From JBAZTO01 sp041661865 (GTDB taxonomy: Bacteria > Planctomycetota > Phycisphaerae > SM23-33), in NCBI GenBank assembly GCA_041661865.1, contig JBAZTO010000086.1, positions 1 through 6,734 on the forward strand: DNA of 6,734 nt, written 5' to 3'. Within the stretch, counting starts at the first letter, position 1. Every line of letters starts with the position of its first letter. This document shows, in pieces, positions 1 to 5,464 of this stretch. The notes below the pieces were generated by a model. The model saw only the letters and a list, made by a program, of their open reading frames with translations. It searched no databases and had not been told where the DNA came from. The position numbers and the translations under genes were made by a program.

Positions 1-577
1 CCCAGTGGGCCGCCGGGAAGTCGTAGAAGGTGAAGAGGGTGTCCTCGTCCTTGCGCAGACACTCGCAGGCTTTGGGGTAACGCGCTTCGTAGAGGGTGAA
101 GAAGCGTTGGTAGGCCTTCAGGGCCTCTTTCCGGGTGTCGGCCAGATACATCTCATGGATCAGGCGTTTGGCGTCCGGCTGCACCTTCTTGGCCATCTGG
201 TCGAGGACATTCCGCGTCTTGTGGACCCAGCACTGTTGGGCGCGGACGCGGGGGAAGACCTCCTCGAGGGCCTTCCAGAACCCCAGGGCGCGATCCCCGG
301 TAGCCACCCTGGGCGGCTCCGTCAGACCGCGGCTCTTCAGCTCGGTCAGCACGCCCTTCCAGCTGAGATGGCTCTCCCGCTCGCCATCGTGCACCGCCAC
401 CAGCTCCTTACGCCCGTCGGCGGTGGCGCCCACCAGCACCAGCACGCAGGGGCGGTCGTCGGTGAGGCGGACGTTGAAGTACACCGCATCCGCCCACCAG
501 TAGACCTAGCGCTGGCCGTCCAGCGGCCGCTTCGACCAGGCGACAAACTCCTGCTCCCAGACCTGCTCTCGCGCCGC
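1..577 (-). pseudogene. IS256-family (mutator-type) transposase, truncated and amber-interrupted
   Basis: Translating the minus strand from about 577 to 1 gives the central part of an IS256-family DDE transposase. In order it shows WEQEFVAWSKR, VYWWADAVYFNVRL (first catalytic D), a TGDRALGFWKALEEVFPRV block (second catalytic D), QQCWVHKTRNVLDQM, and near the window edge FTFYDFPAAHW. The catalytic E and the C-terminus lie beyond position 1. The reading frame is continuous except for a TAG at 508-506, exactly where relatives have tyrosine (YVYWWAD), so a single TAC to TAG change explains it. Roughly the first 150 residues of the usual ~400 are missing: recognisable sequence stops at about 575, where a plus-strand aldolase fragment begins. 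No inverted repeat is visible on this side. The motif assignment is secure; the element is almost certainly inactive. Confidence 0.9.
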
Positions 578-964
578 ATGCAGGCCCGAGGCGCCGCCGG
601 CAGCATCTCCGACATGGGGGTACGCGACTCGTCGCGCATCTTGGAGGTCGGCATCCCCACCTTCTCGCGCGGGCCCGCCAGCCCGGGCGGCACGGTCTTC
701 AACGTCGACTTCAACGTGCCCATCGGCTGCGCCGGGGTTCTGGTCTGCCCGGGAGATATCGTCTCCGCGGACGACGACGGCGTGGTAGTCGTACCGCAGG
801 GCCTGTTGCCCGAGGTGCTGGAAGAAGTGCTGCTGCACGAGGACCGGGAAGACTTCATCCGCCAGAAACTGGCTCAGGGCGAGTCGCTGCACGGCCTCTA
901 TCCCATGGGACCGGAATGGGAAGATCGTTTCCGCCAGTGGCGTCGCGAGGAACTCGGCAGGTGA
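578..964 (+). pseudogene. RraA-like / HMG-CHA aldolase family protein, C-terminal fragment
   Basis: The 128 residues from the ATG at 578 match the C-terminal half of the RraA-like family (4-hydroxy-4-methyl-2-oxoglutarate/CHA aldolases and RraA-type proteins). The diagnostic blocks are GVRDSS (R16-D17, the catalytic Arg and metal-ligand Asp of the family's GxxRD motif), GIPTFSRG at 25-32, NVPIGCAG at 46-53 and PGDIVSADDDGVVVVP at 58-73, followed by a helical tail. The family is about 210-230 aa long, so about 90-100 N-terminal residues are missing. The open frame continues upstream of 578 only because the antisense of the IS256 remnant happens to be open; that part is not aldolase. No ribosome binding site precedes 578, so expression is unlikely. 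The substrate cannot be inferred from this half. The TGA stop is at 962-964. Confidence 0.8.
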
Positions 965-1009
965 CCGCGTCATTGAGGGGGGCAGCACCAGAGGATGTGG
1001 GAGCAACCC

Positions 1010-1123
1010 TTATTCGGTGGAACGCCTCCGGTAGGTCAACAGCTCTTCATCGCTCAGTTGCTCGGGTGGCACCAATTGGTAGTGTTTTTCGGCGGCGATG
1101 ACGATCTGTTCCTCCTGGCCCTC
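1010..1123 (-). pseudogene. C-terminal tail of an unrecognised protein, cut by IS3
   Basis: On the minus strand, 37 codons run from the edge of the IS3 element (1123) to a TAA at 1012-1010. The peptide is acidic and hydrophilic, with AAEKHYQLVPPEQLSDEELL in the middle and YRRRSTE at the end. The composition and codon use look like real coding sequence, and the frame enters the IS directly, where it meets a stop. I do not recognise the family. The other half is not found on the far side of the IS (from 2858), so the insertion was accompanied or followed by a rearrangement. The fragment converges on the aldolase remnant with a 45-bp gap between them. Confidence 0.4.
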
Positions 1124-1124
1124 G

Positions 1125-1147
1125 TGTCAGCTTAGTTGTCGCCTGGG
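1125..1147 (+). repeat. IS3 copy 1 left terminal inverted repeat
   Basis: The tip reads TGTCAGCTTAGTTGTCGCC and the repeat ends in TGGG. It matches the reverse complement of the right end (2835-2857) at 19 of 23 positions, with the TAGTTGTCGCC core identical. The second copy at 6371 has TGTCAGCTTGGTTGTCGCC, differing by one base in that stretch. Confidence 0.85.
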
Positions 1148-1168
1148 TTGGGGCTGAGGCCGGGGCTG

Positions 1169-1217
1169 GCCGGCTCCCCCGGAGGCGAGCGTAGCGAGCC
1201 GTAGGGGGAGAGCCGGC
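1169..1217 (+). promoter_or_regulatory. Leader hairpin of IS3 copy 1
   Basis: The arms GCCGGCTCCCCC (1169-1180) and GGGGGAG-AGCCGGC (1204-1217) form a 12-bp GC stem with a 2-nt AG bulge. The loop is GC-rich and itself partly palindromic (GGCGAGCGTAGCGAGCC). It sits between the left end and orfA. In the second copy the AG bulge is absent and the stem is perfect. By analogy with other ISs, such a leader structure may block translation of transcripts entering from outside; that is inference. Confidence 0.5.
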
Positions 1218-1277
1218 GGCGGAGCACCGACCGGGGTCCCGCAGCACCCATTCAGGGGGCGAAGCGAGCGACGAGAG

Positions 1278-1817
1278 ATGGCGTATTCGGACGGTTTCCG
1301 GGCCCAGATGGTGCGCCGGCTGGCGACGCCTGGCGGGCCCAGTGCGACGGCGCTGGCCGAGGAGGTAGGGGTAGCGCAACCGACCTTGTCGCGCTGGCTA
1401 CGCCGCGCCGGTACCTTTGGGGCCGGAAGCCCCGCACCCCTTACCCCGGCCGGCCAGACGATGACGGCGAAACGACCGCAGGATTGGAGCGCTGAAGAGA
1501 AACTCGCGGTGGTGATCGAGGCGGCGTCGGTGGCGGAAGCGGAGCTGGGCGCCTTTCTGCGGGCTCGGGGGCTGCACCAAGCGCAGCTGCAGGAGTGGCG
1601 CCAGCGGCTGCTGGCCAGCCTGAGCGAGCGTCCCGCCGGGGCCGCCAAGAGGAGCCGGGCTGAGGCCCGCCGAATTCGCCAGTTGGAGCACGAGTTGACG
1701 CGCAAGGAGAAGGCGCTGGCGGAAGCCGCAGCGCTGCTGATGCTGAAAAAAAAAGCCCGAGCGATCTGGGGGGACGAGGACGAGCCCACTCCGGCGCCGA
1801 GCGGCAGCAAGTCATGA
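1278..1817 (+). CDS. IS3-family OrfA, DNA-binding transposase subunit
   Basis: The 179-residue protein opens with a helix-turn-helix region (about 10-45: DGFRAQMVRRLATPGG, then ALAEEVGVAQPTLSRWLRRAG), which would bind the terminal repeats. A second helical region covers about 65-105. A coiled-coil or leucine-zipper-like stretch (about 130-157, RIRQLEHELTRKEKALAEAA) is the usual IS3 OrfA multimerisation element. It ends with KKKARAIWGDEDE and a short tail. The ATG start is shared with the second copy and follows a weak GAGAG directly upstream. The A9 run encoding KKK (codons 157-159) is the frameshift site that would fuse it to OrfB; unshifted translation ends at TGA 1815-1817, overlapping the orfB ATG. 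OrfA alone usually represses or modulates transposition in this family. Confidence 0.92.
   Translation: MAYSDGFRAQMVRRLATPGGPSATALAEEVGVAQPTLSRWLRRAGTFGAGSPAPLTPAGQTMTAKRPQDWSAEEKLAVVIEAASVAEAELGAFLRARGLHQAQLQEWRQRLLASLSERPAGAAKRSRAEARRIRQLEHELTRKEKALAEAAALLMLKKKARAIWGDEDEPTPAPSGSKS
1746..1754 (+). promoter_or_regulatory. A9 slippery site for -1 frameshift to OrfAB
   Basis: Nine adenines are read in the orfA frame as AAA AAA AAA. Slipping by -1 puts the ribosome in the orfB frame, starting AGC at 1754. That frame stays open through 20 codons to the orfB ATG at 1814, with no stop. The predicted fusion is about 517 aa. A run of nine A also permits transcriptional slippage, and sequence alone cannot separate the two mechanisms. 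Confidence 0.75.
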
Positions 1818-2830
1818 CCCTGATCGACGAGGCGGTACAGGCGGGGGCGCGGCTGGCGGCCGCGGCCGCGTTGCTCGGTCTGACGGCGCGCACACTGCAG
1901 CGCTGGCGCCGGGGTGGAGCCGCGGACGATGGTCGCCGCGGTCCCCGCCGCGCCCCCGCCAACCGACTGACGGCCCGGGAGCGGGAGCAGGTGCTGGCGG
2001 TGGCCAACAGCCCGGCCTATCGCGAGCTGTCGCCGTGGCAGATCGTGCCGCGACTGCTCGACCAAGAGGGGCTCTACCTGGCCTCCGAAGCCACCTTCTA
2101 CCGGCTGTTGCGGCAGGCCGGGGAAGTGACCCATCGCCAGCGCTCTCGTCCGGCCACGGTGGCGCGGCCCCGCGAGCAGGTGGCGACGCGCCCGAACACC
2201 GTTTGGTCCTGGGACATCACCTGGCTGCGCGGTCCCGTGCGCGGCACCTTCTTCTACTTGTACCTCTTCACCGATGTGTGGAGCCGTAAGATCGTCGCCG
2301 CCGAGGTCCACCTGGAGGAGTCCTCGGTGCTGGCCGCGGCCGTCTTCCAGCGGGCCTGTGTCCGCCTCGGTCTGGACCCTGAGGGGCTGGCGCTGCATTC
2401 CGACAACGGCAGCCCGATGAAGGGCGAGACGATGCTGGCCACGCTGCAGCGGCTCGGGGTCATTCCCAGCTTCTCGCGCCCACGGGTCAGTGACGACAAC
2501 CCCTATTCGGAGGCCCTGTTCCGCACCCTCAAGTACCGACCCGAGTATCCCGAGGTGCCCTTCACCTCGGTGGCGGCGGCGCAGGCCTGGGTCGATCGCT
2601 TCGTCCATTGGTACAACACCGAGCACCGTCACAGCGCCATCCGTTACGTGACCCCAGAGGAGCGCCATCAGGGGCAAGATGTCGAGCTCCTCGCGCGACG
2701 ACACCAGCGCTACGAGCGCGCCCAGAAGCAACACCCCGAACGATGGTCGGGGCCGACTCGCAACTGGACCCCCATCGCCACGGTCACCCTCAACCCGGCC
2801 CGACAGGCCGCAGACACCAAAGCAGCATGA
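1814..2830 (+). CDS. IS3-family OrfB, DDE transposase catalytic subunit
   Basis: The 338-residue protein has an N-terminal helix-turn-helix (about 8-32, ending LLGLTARTLQRWRR), a linker with AYRELSPWQIVPRLLDQEG at 68-86, and an rve-type integrase core. The catalytic triad is visible: D134 in WSWDITW, D197 in HSDNGSPMKG and E233 in NPYSEALFRTLKYRPEYP. There are 35 residues between the second D and the E, the classic DD(35)E of the IS3 family. HWYNTEHRHSAIRYVTPEERH follows, as in intact relatives. The ATG overlaps the orfA stop (ATGA), allowing translational coupling, while the active transposase is expected to be the OrfAB frameshift product. No truncation or missing catalytic residue is seen. 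The stop lies 4 bp before the right inverted repeat. Confidence 0.95.
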   Translation: MTLIDEAVQAGARLAAAAALLGLTARTLQRWRRGGAADDGRRGPRRAPANRLTAREREQVLAVANSPAYRELSPWQIVPRLLDQEGLYLASEATFYRLLRQAGEVTHRQRSRPATVARPREQVATRPNTVWSWDITWLRGPVRGTFFYLYLFTDVWSRKIVAAEVHLEESSVLAAAVFQRACVRLGLDPEGLALHSDNGSPMKGETMLATLQRLGVIPSFSRPRVSDDNPYSEALFRTLKYRPEYPEVPFTSVAAAQAWVDRFVHWYNTEHRHSAIRYVTPEERHQGQDVELLARRHQRYERAQKQHPERWSGPTRNWTPIATVTLNPARQAADTKAA

Positions 2831-2834
2831 TCAT

Positions 2835-2857
2835 CCCGGGCGACAACTATCTTGACA
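2835..2857 (-). repeat. IS3 copy 1 right terminal inverted repeat
   Basis: Read on the minus strand the tip is TGTCAAGATAGTTGTCGCC followed by CGGG. It begins 4 bp after the orfB stop codon. On the plus strand the outermost six bases are TTGACA, a perfect outward-facing -35 hexamer, but no convincing -10 follows at 16-18 bp. Confidence 0.85.
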
Positions 2858-2858
2858 C

Positions 2859-3100
2859 GCGCCGAACAACTGCTTGCCGCGCTCGCTAATGATACCGGTC
2901 GGGTATGGGCTCATTGACATGACCTGGCATATCCGAGTCGCGTCGAGGATCACCAGTATGTCGATGTCCGACTGTGAGGTGACACAGTGGTGTCTACCGC
3001 ACACCATTGATCCCGCGAGCAGGACGGCATCAATCGGCGCCTCCCTGAAGTAAGGGAGTAATCCAGCAACGATGCCGTCTCTTCGTGCCGTCTCGTCCAC
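2859..3100 (-). pseudogene. Cassette-borne nucleotidyltransferase, 3'-truncated
   Basis: Starting at a GTG (3100), with an in-frame TGA two codons upstream, the protein has a helix (GIVAGLLPYFREA), then VLLAGSMVCGR (G30-S31) and SDIDILVILD (D45 and D47). This is the GS...DxD signature of the MNT/Pol-beta-type nucleotidyltransferase superfamily. Recognisable sequence runs to about residue 56 (position 2933). The next stretch down to the IS3 tip, including SERGKQLFGA, stays open but does not follow the fold, and the frame then runs into the IS right end. Members are normally about 200 residues or more, so this is a fragment. It lies 41 bp inside the cassette whose leading core GTTAGGC is at 3148-3142. 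The start choice is tentative, with no strong Shine-Dalgarno. Whether it transferred nucleotides to an antibiotic, tRNA or protein cannot be told. Confidence 0.65.
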
Positions 3101-3141
3101 GACTGCTCAATTGTCCCGTAATCGCCCTTCGTGCTTGTATG

Positions 3142-3199
3142 GCCTAACGCTCCGCATCACCCGCCCGCACAGCGGGTCGGGTGCATGCGGTTGTTCGGC
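3142..3199 (-). repeat. Integron attC site (attC1), complete, 58 bp
   Basis: On the minus strand it runs from the inverse core GCCGAAC (3199-3193) to the core GTTAGGC (3148-3142, fits GTTRRRY). The outer boxes pair with one mismatch. Inside, CCGCAT-CACCCG pairs with CGGGTG-ATGCGG, interrupted by one extrahelical G (3184). A second unpaired base (A at 3177) separates this stem from an inner CCCGC/GCGGG stem with a 3-nt loop. Strand-specific unpaired bases of this kind are how integrase recognises folded attC. The inverse core is complementary to the leading core of its own cassette (GTTCGGC at 3902-3896), as cassette structure requires. It begins 18 bp after the stop of the preceding gene. Confidence 0.85.
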
Positions 3200-3901
3200 G
3201 GTTTCATCGCTGGCGTGCTATCTGACAGCTGGAATGCCTGGCCGTACGTCAATGAACGTCTCGATAACATAGTGCGGCAGCCTGCCGCGCAATCCGAGTG
3301 CTTCATGTAGAACGGTGAGTCCCGCTTCCCATTCGCGCCGGCTCTGTGGTCCGTCCATGTCCGCGTCGCCGATGAAATAGACAAAGCCGAGGCACACAGG
3401 TAGCTCGTTGACCTGGCTCAGAAACCACGCATGCGCCATCCGATTCGCATACTGGTAGAAGCGCCTTGACCAGTCGGTTCCAGGAGTTGCTTGCATAGCT
3501 TCTGCTGCCTCGAGGAGAGAGCGGCGTATTACCTGCGCGCTCACCTCTTTGGCCTGCGTTGGTGGCGATAGGAGCTCGGCCACGTGAGCCTTTGCCTCGA
3601 CAAGAACTATCTCCCCAGATGCTGCACGTCCAAGGGCATCCCATTGTGGGCCGCGTGACGGCCAGAATTCCTGGAGCCGTCGCTTCGTCAGTGTGATGCC
3701 AAGGCGGTCGAGAAAGGCTTGGTCACGGTACTCGGCGTAGTCATCTTCCTTTCTCGGAGACAGCCACTCTACCGGTCCGATACCAAGTCCTGCGTCCAAG
3801 ATCGTTGAGTGCTGGTTTACGAGATGCTGAATCCACCGTAAACTGCCCTTCGTTCCTTGCGGCTGCGCAAACCGCCCCATTGTATTCTCCTTTCCGCCGA
3901 A
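3148..3901 (-). mobile_element. Complete integron gene cassette, 754 bp
   Basis: Predicted integrase cut points (G|TT) at the cores 3902-3896 and 3148-3142 delimit a 754-bp unit read on the minus strand. It contains a short leader with a ribosome binding site, a single ORF and a complete attC. The complementarity between its leading core and its attC inverse core shows it once circularised as one unit. No promoter is visible in the 20-bp leader, as is usual for cassettes. Confidence 0.75.
3218..3880 (-). CDS. PD-(D/E)XK nuclease-like cassette protein
   Basis: The 220-residue soluble protein has no signal peptide or membrane segment. The start is firm: AGGAG at 3891-3887 lies 6 nt before the ATG, inside the cassette leader. 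It opens MGRFAQPQGTKGSLRWIQ. Then come DDYAEYRDQAFLDRLG (46-61) and WPSRGPQWDALG (73-84). GEIVLVEAKAHVAEL (89-103) has D81...E95-A-K97 fitting the D-Xn-(D/E)XK pattern of restriction-endonuclease-like folds. A helical segment with WSRRFYQYANRMAHAWFL (137-154) and a strand LGFVYFIGDADMDGP (164-178) follow. Sequences of this appearance are common as hypothetical proteins in integron cassettes (recollection). No experimental function is known to me. A DNA- or RNA-cleaving role, for example in defence, is inference. The gene is complete and the only undamaged cassette gene of certain boundaries here. Confidence 0.8.
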   Translation of the reverse strand: MGRFAQPQGTKGSLRWIQHLVNQHSTILDAGLGIGPVEWLSPRKEDDYAEYRDQAFLDRLGITLTKRRLQEFWPSRGPQWDALGRAASGEIVLVEAKAHVAELLSPPTQAKEVSAQVIRRSLLEAAEAMQATPGTDWSRRFYQYANRMAHAWFLSQVNELPVCLGFVYFIGDADMDGPQSRREWEAGLTVLHEALGLRGRLPHYVIETFIDVRPGIPAVR

Positions 3902-3930
3902 CGTTCGGGTTCAGCCGCGTTGCGGAGCAA
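3896..3930 (-). repeat. Partial attC site (attC2), truncated by ISKra4
   Basis: The core GTTCGGC (3902-3896) directly precedes the PD-(D/E)XK cassette; its fourth base departs from GTTRRRY. Upstream, the minus strand keeps the core-proximal arm GCGGCTGAACCC and an apical CCGC-AAC-GCGG hairpin. After TTGC (3930-3927), which still pairs in part, complementarity stops: CCC faces CCC. That is where the ISKra4 element appears to begin. The inverse core is missing, and no GTCCAAC (expected for the upstream cassette) is found on the other side of the IS, so sequence was also lost there. Confidence 0.55.
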
Positions 3931-3948
3931 GGGTGCATTAGCCGAAAG

Positions 3949-5238
3949 TTACGGTTCAATGGTCGGGATCACGTGATCGCGGTGTTGTCGACAGACCCGC
4001 TCGAGCGTGCCGTTGTAGAGAGCACATCGCAGGGCCAAGATAGCGTTGCTGTTCTCGCGATACCACCAGGCGCCGGATCTCTTGAGTCGGACATGACCGA
4101 TGAAGCGATGGGCTGATTCAATGGCGCCGGAGCCGAGGGGATAGCCGCCCTTGCGATGGCGGCGGTAGTCGATCTGATGGAGACGCTTCTCCAGATACCC
4201 CAGGGTCTTGGTGATCGCTTCCTCGGCTGCCGGCGAAGCCGGTTTCAGGCGCTGCAGCCCCCAGATCACCCCGGCCCCTTCACCGCAGAACAGCCGCGTC
4301 ACGCTGGCCTCCAGCCAGTGCGCCGCGCGCGCCGGATCGTGGCCATACTGGGCCTCGGCCACGGCGTGCAGGTAGCTGCTGCAGTGGTAGTAGTCGAGGA
4401 CTTGGCGGGCGCTGGGATACAGTTCGGCCACCCACTTCCAGATCCACGGCGCCCCGTCGCCGACGGCGCACAAACGCAGTTGCTCTTCGGGGATCAACCC
4501 GGCGTCCTTAACCTGTTGCAGGGCCGCGCCGAAGTCTTCGTCGTTGCTGATCTGGTGCCAGGAGATCAGGTGCACGATGCGGTCGTCGTCCACCAGGTAG
4601 AAGCGGAAGCCCTTGGCCTGCTGGTATTCGCCCTTCCAGGAGCGACGATGGGCGCGGCGGCGCTTGCGGCCCGGCCGGGTGCCTTTGGCCGCCTCCGGCC
4701 GACTAGGCACGTCCGCCGCATCGATGGCCAGGACGACGATGGGCTTCCACTGGCGGCCCTCGGCCGCCGCCGCGATCCGCTCCTGGAGCTCCTCGGCGCG
4801 GGGACTGACCTGCAGCACGTCGAGTTGTCCGAGCTGCTGAACGACCTCGTGAATCGCGCAATCGCTCATCGCGGCGTCGGTCAGCTCCGTCAACAGCGTC
4901 GCCGCCCGCTGGTAGGGCATCTCCAGCGCCAGCTTGGCCCCCGCCTCTTGTACGTCCCACTGCTTGCGCTGCGGCGACAACCCCAAGGCCTCGTCCAGCG
5001 GGAAGAAGCCGTGCGCACAGACCGGACAGTAGAAGTACGGCCGTGTCAGGGCCACCGGACCCACCAACGTCTCCAGCGTGCGCCCGCGCGAGGGGCGCGC
5101 CGTCAGGGTCCGGTCACAGCGCGGACAGACGGCTTCCTGCTGCACCAGATACTCGCCGTAACGCCGCTGGATGAAGGCCTCCGCCAGGGCGCCGGTGAGG
5201 CTAGCCCGTTGTCGGCCGATGGCCGCCGTCAGATCCAT
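3949..5238 (-). CDS. ISKra4-family transposase
   Basis: The 429-residue protein starts at the ATG at 5238; the frame is open one TTG codon further up. The N-terminal zinc-ribbon-like region has CPRC (38-41) and CPVC (71-74) around a GPVALTRPYF strand, then PLDEALGLSP and helices. The DDE core shows D173 in VLAIDAADVPSRPEAAKG, D261 in CAVGDGAPWIWKW and E374 in GSGAIESAHRFIGHVRLKR. Between them are the family blocks KGFRFYLVDDDRIVHLISW and VLDYYHCSSYLH, and near the end AWWYRENSNAILALRCALYNG. Length and motif order fit ISKra4-type transposases. The start overlaps the stop of the upstream 48-aa ORF by one base (TGATG), so translation is probably coupled. The TAA stop is only about 17 bp from the inferred element end. 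There is no sign of decay. Confidence 0.9.
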   Translation of the reverse strand: MDLTAAIGRQRASLTGALAEAFIQRRYGEYLVQQEAVCPRCDRTLTARPSRGRTLETLVGPVALTRPYFYCPVCAHGFFPLDEALGLSPQRKQWDVQEAGAKLALEMPYQRAATLLTELTDAAMSDCAIHEVVQQLGQLDVLQVSPRAEELQERIAAAAEGRQWKPIVVLAIDAADVPSRPEAAKGTRPGRKRRRAHRRSWKGEYQQAKGFRFYLVDDDRIVHLISWHQISNDEDFGAALQQVKDAGLIPEEQLRLCAVGDGAPWIWKWVAELYPSARQVLDYYHCSSYLHAVAEAQYGHDPARAAHWLEASVTRLFCGEGAGVIWGLQRLKPASPAAEEAITKTLGYLEKRLHQIDYRRHRKGGYPLGSGAIESAHRFIGHVRLKRSGAWWYRENSNAILALRCALYNGTLERVCRQHRDHVIPTIEP

Positions 5239-5384
5239 CAACTCGGAGCCGGGCTTTCGGGCTCCGTCATCTCCGCCTCCAGTCGGTCCAAGAACTCGTC
5301 CAAGGCACTATGCGCCTGCGCCCGGAACCTTGCCCACTGCTGGCGCTCCCGATAGGGGGCCAGCGGCAAAATCGCCGTGTCCAT
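5238..5384 (-). CDS. 48-aa ORF coupled to the ISKra4 transposase
   Basis: This small ORF begins at the ATG at 5384 behind a purine-rich GAGGGGGAG ending 2 nt before the start. It ends at TGA 5240-5238, sharing one base with the transposase ATG. The peptide opens MDTAILPLAPYRERQQWARF and continues through a helical acidic stretch (SALDEFLDRLEAEM) to a proline-rich end. The tight overlap, the good ribosome binding site and helix-forming composition argue that it is translated. I do not know a function; it may regulate transposase translation or act as an accessory subunit. It could also be the N-terminal part of a frameshifted transposase, but no slippery run is present at the overlap. Confidence 0.55.
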   Translation of the reverse strand: MDTAILPLAPYRERQQWARFRAQAHSALDEFLDRLEAEMTEPESPAPS

Positions 5385-5464
5385 CGCTCCCCCTCACGAT
5401 GCTACCCAGGGAAGTCGCCGCTGGGGCGACGGCGAAGAAGGGCAACTCTATGTTAAATTTGCAC

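Larger units (their letters stand above)
1125..2857 (+). mobile_element. Complete IS3-family insertion sequence (copy 1)
   Basis: The 1733-bp element is bounded by imperfect terminal inverted repeats with TGTCA tips. It carries a leader hairpin, orfA and orfB overlapping as ATGA, and an A9 run suited to -1 frameshifting: the standard organisation of the IS3 family. The boundary at the left end is confirmed by a second copy whose similarity begins at the same base (6371). All three visible ends are preceded by CG, so the true tip could lie 2 bp further out on each side. No target-site duplication is seen between the left flank (ending GGCCCTCG) and the right flank (starting CGCGCCG), which suggests rearrangement after insertion. 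Both ORFs are intact, so the element is potentially active. Confidence 0.9.
3931..5464 (-). mobile_element. ISKra4-family insertion sequence, ends approximate
   Basis: The element contains a transposase and a short coupled upstream ORF on the minus strand. The left boundary is set by the loss of attC pairing at about 3931. Weak inverted similarity starts with GTGCA at 3933-3937 and, reversed, at 5464-5460, followed further in by AGTTACGGTTC versus AGTTGCCCTTC with a 3-nt offset. The termini are therefore only approximate, and no target duplication is evident. The transposase is intact, so the element might be functional if the ends are. Confidence 0.5.

Noticed and set aside
5..577. Plus-strand open frame upstream of the aldolase half, apparently making a 319-aa protein
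   Set aside because: The first 191 codons are the antisense of a clearly recognisable IS256 transposase; only the part from 578 matches the aldolase family.
1127..2734. Long minus-strand open frame (535 codons) across the IS3 element
   Set aside because: It is antisense to orfA and orfB, which carry the DDE motifs. The frame is open because of high GC content, and its translation has no recognisable domain.
1120..2862. Target-site duplication around IS3 copy 1
   Set aside because: The shared CG before both tips also occurs at copy 2, so it may belong to the repeat. No 3-5 bp duplication is present beyond it.
2861..2870. GCCGAACAAC as a further attC end
   Set aside because: It matches the start of attC1, but no hairpin or opposing core follows within 100 bp, so it is insufficient for an attC call.
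3157..3384. Minus-strand ORF ending in NNRMHPTRCAGG
   Set aside because: That peptide is a translation of the attC hairpin, often seen in mispredicted proteins. The rest is an alternative frame of the PD-(D/E)XK gene.
4156..5355. Long plus-strand open frame (399 codons) opposite the ISKra4 transposase
   Set aside because: It is a GC-driven shadow of the transposase, whose catalytic motifs are all on the minus strand.
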